64,000 nucleotides of DNA from NCBI RefSeq assembly GCF_000768675.1, contig NZ_AVPI01000034.1:27697-91696 (forward strand). Direction: 5' to 3'. This document shows positions 61,395 to 64,000 of this stretch, piece after piece; the stretch's first letter is position 1, and each line of letters starts with the position of its first letter. The stretch is from Knoellia flava TL1 (GTDB lineage: Bacteria > Actinomycetota > Actinomycetes > Actinomycetales > Dermatophilaceae). The notes under the pieces are model-generated. The model saw only the letters and a list, made by a program, of their open reading frames with translations. It ran no database searches and was not told the DNA's origin. Both the position numbers and the translations under genes were made by a program.

Positions 61395-64000
61395 GAGCCC
61401 CCGCGTTCGGCGAGGGCCTGGATGCGCGAGACGTCGCGGGCCGGGTCGCGGAAGGCGTCGCGGGTCCAGACCCGGACGTGCTTCCACCCCAGTCGTCCGA
61501 GGTGCTCGGCACGCAGCCGGTCGCGGTCGCGGGCGCTCGTCATCGAGGCGTACTCGGGGCCGTCGGACTCGACGGCGACGAGCAGGCGCCCCCGACGCTG
61601 CGGGTCCTCGACGGCGAGGTCGATCGGGTCCGCGGACGAGCCGTAGCGCTCGTGCACGACGAGCCCACTGGCGCGCAGCCGACGGGCGAACTCCGCCATG
61701 ACGACCGACTGCACGGAGCCGCTCGGCGCGACCTCGGCGGGCTCGCCGGTCTCGGCCCGCGCGGTCGACGACGCGGCGTGCGCGAGGAAGTCGTGGAGCA
61801 TCTGCGCACCTCGTGACTTGAGGCGGGCCGGGTCGAGCTCGTCGGCGCCGATCGAGGAGACGACGGTCATCCGCTTCTTGGCCCGGGTGATCGCGACGTT
61901 GAGCCGACGCTCGCCACCCTCGTTGTTGAGCGGGCCGAAGCGGTGCAGGACCCGGCCGTGCGGTGTCTTGCCGTAGCCGACCGAGAGGATGATCGCGTCG
62001 CGCTCGTCACCCTGGACGCGCTCGAGGTTCTTGACGAAGAAGCGCTCGTGGACGTCCTCGGTGAAGAAGGCCGCGGTCTTCGCGTCGAGTCCTTGGAGCG
62101 CTCGCCGGAGGGCGTCATCGAGACGCTGGGTGTGGCGCAGCCCCAGCGCGATGACGCCGAGGCTCTCGCCCGGTCGCGTGCTCGCGTGCTCGAGCACGAG
62201 CTCGACGACCCGCTCGACCTCGGCCTGGGTCGTCTCGACGCTGGTCTCGCCCTCGGCGACGACCCCGACGCCGTCGACGAGCTCGTGGCGCAGCACGGGC
62301 GCCGACCCCGTCCCCGGGAACGTGACGAGCGACCCGTCGTAGACCTGCTCGTTGGCGAAGGAGATGAGCCGTTCGTCCTGCGAGCGATAGTGCCACGAGA
62401 GCCGGCGGCTGGGCAGCGTCGCGCCGAGGACGTCGAGGATCGACTCGACACCCTCGCTCAGCGCGTCGTCGGGGCTCGCCTCGTCACCCTCGGACACCGT
62501 CGTGAAGAACGACGTGGGCGGCAGCTGGTGGGCATCCCCGGCGAGGACGACCTGCCGAGCGCGCGAGATCGCCGACACCGCCTCGGCCGGTGGGATCTGC
62601 GAGGCCTCGTCGAAGACGACGACGTCGAACGTCACCCCGGGCGGCAGGACCGACGCGACGACGAGCGGGCTCATGACCCAGCAGGGGCGGACGGCGGTGA
62701 GCAGCTCGCCTGCCACCGGGAGGAGGTCGCGCAGCGGCCGGTGGCGGCGCGACTTGGCACCCTCGGCGCGGACGAGGCTCTCGAGCTCCGGGGAGTCGCC
62801 GAGGACGCGGTCGACGTTGGCGCGCACGCGGGAGGCGTTCTGTCGCAGCACCTCGCGGTCGGCGCCGGCGAACTCGCTCACCGTCCGCCTCAGGTCCTCG
62901 CCGTCATGGGCGCCGACGCGGGAGTCGCGCAGCGCGATGTCGTCGAGGACCGAGCTCCACCAGACGAAGTCCGCCTCGCCCGCGACGTCGTCGGCCTTGA
63001 CCCGACGGGCGGCGAGGTCGTCGAGCAGGGCCCCGAGCCCGGCCTCGCGCATCGACTCGACGGGCCCGAGGATCGAGGGGACGACGGCAAGCCGGTCGGG
63101 GGCGTCGGCGAGGGCCTGGAGCCGAGCGCTCAGCTCCTCGCGCGGCACGTCGAGGAGCGACGGCGCATCGCCCGCCCGCGGGACGCGCTCGTCGAGCCAC
63201 TCGAGGTCGGCGGCGAGGACGGCATACGCCTCGAGGGCGCGATCGAGGTCGGCCGGCATCTCGGGACGGCCCCCGGCGCCGGCCATCTCCTTCCACGCGC
63301 TGCGCTGTTCGCTCGCGGCGAGCAGCGCCGCGTGCAGGTCGGCCGGGGGGCGGCCGGGCCGGACGTAGCGGCGGACCTGACGGCGCAGGCCACGTCGCTC
63401 CCACCAGCCGAGGTCCGACCCGACAGAGGCGCGGTAGTCCGACGTCCCGGTCGCGGCCACGAACTCGCCGAGCGGCACGTCGAAGACCTCGGGCCGGAAG
63501 GTCTCCAAGGTGTCGCGCACCTGGGCGACCGTGTCGAGGACCCGTCCCCAGTCGCGCACCGTCCGAGAGTCCGGCAGGCGCAGCCCGGCGAAGACGTCGG
63601 CGAGAGTCAGGCCCACCTCGGGAACGCCGTCGCCGGCCCAGCGCTCGACGAGCTCGCGGGCACGGACAGCCTCGTCGGCGGTGCGGATGGCGGCGCCGTA
63701 CCACGGGTCGGCCCCGGGCTCGGTGCGCCAAGCGCCCAGCGACGCCACGCGGGTCAGTTCACGGGTGAGCACCTCATAGCGGTCGCGGGGCAGCGCCTGG
63801 AGCGCCTCGCCGCGGATCCGGACACGGGAGTGCGGCGGGCGCGGGGCCGAGCCGAGGGCACTGATTGCCTCCTGGACGTCGTGGACCGAGACGCCCCAGG
63901 GGTGGCGCGGCTCGTGCATCGCGTCGCGGTGGTCGCGCAGGGTCGCGGCGGCGGTGCGCAGCCGGTCGACGTCGCGGCTCGGCGGGTCGGCCGGCTTCGC
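61391..64000 (-). CDS. Large SF1 helicase with C-terminal REase-like domain (DUF4011-type), 5' end outside window
   Basis: The open frame runs to the window edge; 869 residues are visible. The C-terminal SF1 half has VVVFDEASQIPPAEAVSAI (Walker B), VVLAGDAHQLPPTSFF, SWHYRSQDERLISFAN, ERVQGDERDAIILSVGYG and LNVAITRAKKRMTVVSS. The last 120 residues form a restriction-endonuclease-like module (ASGLVVHERYGSSADPIDLAV, LLVAVESDGPEYASM, then RDRLRAEHLGRLGWKHVRVW) of the type found at the end of DUF4011 proteins. Walker A would lie in the missing N-terminus. It may be in DNA repair or phage defence; nothing nearby decides this. Confidence 0.87.
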   Translation of the reverse strand, partial: AKPADPPSRDVDRLRTAAATLRDHRDAMHEPRHPWGVSVHDVQEAISALGSAPRPPHSRVRIRGEALQALPRDRYEVLTRELTRVASLGAWRTEPGADPWYGAAIRTADEAVRARELVERWAGDGVPEVGLTLADVFAGLRLPDSRTVRDWGRVLDTVAQVRDTLETFRPEVFDVPLGEFVAATGTSDYRASVGSDLGWWERRGLRRQVRRYVRPGRPPADLHAALLAASEQRSAWKEMAGAGGRPEMPADLDRALEAYAVLAADLEWLDERVPRAGDAPSLLDVPREELSARLQALADAPDRLAVVPSILGPVESMREAGLGALLDDLAARRVKADDVAGEADFVWWSSVLDDIALRDSRVGAHDGEDLRRTVSEFAGADREVLRQNASRVRANVDRVLGDSPELESLVRAEGAKSRRHRPLRDLLPVAGELLTAVRPCWVMSPLVVASVLPPGVTFDVVVFDEASQIPPAEAVSAISRARQVVLAGDAHQLPPTSFFTTVSEGDEASPDDALSEGVESILDVLGATLPSRRLSWHYRSQDERLISFANEQVYDGSLVTFPGTGSAPVLRHELVDGVGVVAEGETSVETTQAEVERVVELVLEHASTRPGESLGVIALGLRHTQRLDDALRRALQGLDAKTAAFFTEDVHERFFVKNLERVQGDERDAIILSVGYGKTPHGRVLHRFGPLNNEGGERRLNVAITRAKKRMTVVSSIGADELDPARLKSRGAQMLHDFLAHAASSTARAETGEPAEVAPSGSVQSVVMAEFARRLRASGLVVHERYGSSADPIDLAVEDPQRRGRLLVAVESDGPEYASMTSARDRDRLRAEHLGRLGWKHVRVWTRDAFRDPARDVSRIQALAERGGS

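Overview
The window is very GC-rich, densely coded chromosomal DNA from a high-GC Gram-positive bacterium (Actinomycetota). Diagnostic genes are rpfB (resuscitation-promoting factor), a Pmt protein O-mannosyltransferase, the five-helix succinate dehydrogenase cytochrome, a eukaryotic-type UDP-glucose pyrophosphorylase and the division proteins Glp/GlpR(SepX). The order mfd-pth-rplY-prs-glmU ... ispE-rsmA-rpfB-tatD-metG ... rsmI/pmt ... glpR-rimJ-mog-moaC-glp-galU ... mscL is the conserved actinobacterial backbone also found in mycobacteria. Codon style and gene content fit an Intrasporangiaceae-like organism, but that rank is inference. No phage, insertion sequence or CRISPR array was seen.

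Layout. 0-6.7 kb: mfd (cut by the window start), pth, rplY, an EamA exporter, a CGNR-type regulator, prs and glmU. 6.8-12.7 kb: secreted proteins including a lysyl oxidase, a Nudix-like protein, tRNA-Gln, a TetR regulator, and a divergent tamR/tam pair with a visible operator. 12.7-22 kb: Uup-like ABC-F, ispE, rsmA, rpfB, tatD and metG. 22-29 kb: a siderophore-interacting protein, membrane proteins, an AbiEi/DUF559-like gene bracketed by repeats, and sdhCAB. 29-38.9 kb: aldo/keto reductase, secreted beta-helix protein, DksA-like protein, rsmI/pmt, and a giant nuclease-helicase. 39-45.3 kb: an accessory block centred on a stressosome-like operon. 45.4-64 kb: tRNA-Ala, AI-2E transporter, the glpR-rimJ-mog-moaC-glp-galU operon, folate cyclo-ligase, penicillin acylase, a CPA antiporter, a DEAD-box helicase, mscL and a large DUF4011-type helicase cut by the window end.

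The most unusual system is the operon at 40.5-43.2 kb. One open reading frame fuses an ECF-type sigma factor (regions 2 and 4), a zinc-binding anti-sigma-like motif (H-x3-C-x2-C) and a complete RsbT-type ATPase. It is followed by overlapping genes for RsbR, RsbS and a stand-alone RsbU N-terminal domain. In the classical stressosome, RsbT is released from RsbR/RsbS and activates the RsbU phosphatase, which acts through RsbV/RsbW on sigma-B. Here the switch protein is covalently part of the sigma factor, and no phosphatase, RsbV or RsbW is encoded nearby. This suggests a shortened circuit in which the stressosome sequesters the sigma factor itself.

At sequence scale, three families of palindromic intergenic repeats sit mainly at convergent gene ends, each with two loci in this window. 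The oriented octamer GTATGCCG/CGGCATAC recurs roughly 45-50 times (hand count of its 7-base core), far above composition-based expectation, and it largely dictates where the rare TAT and GCA codons appear.
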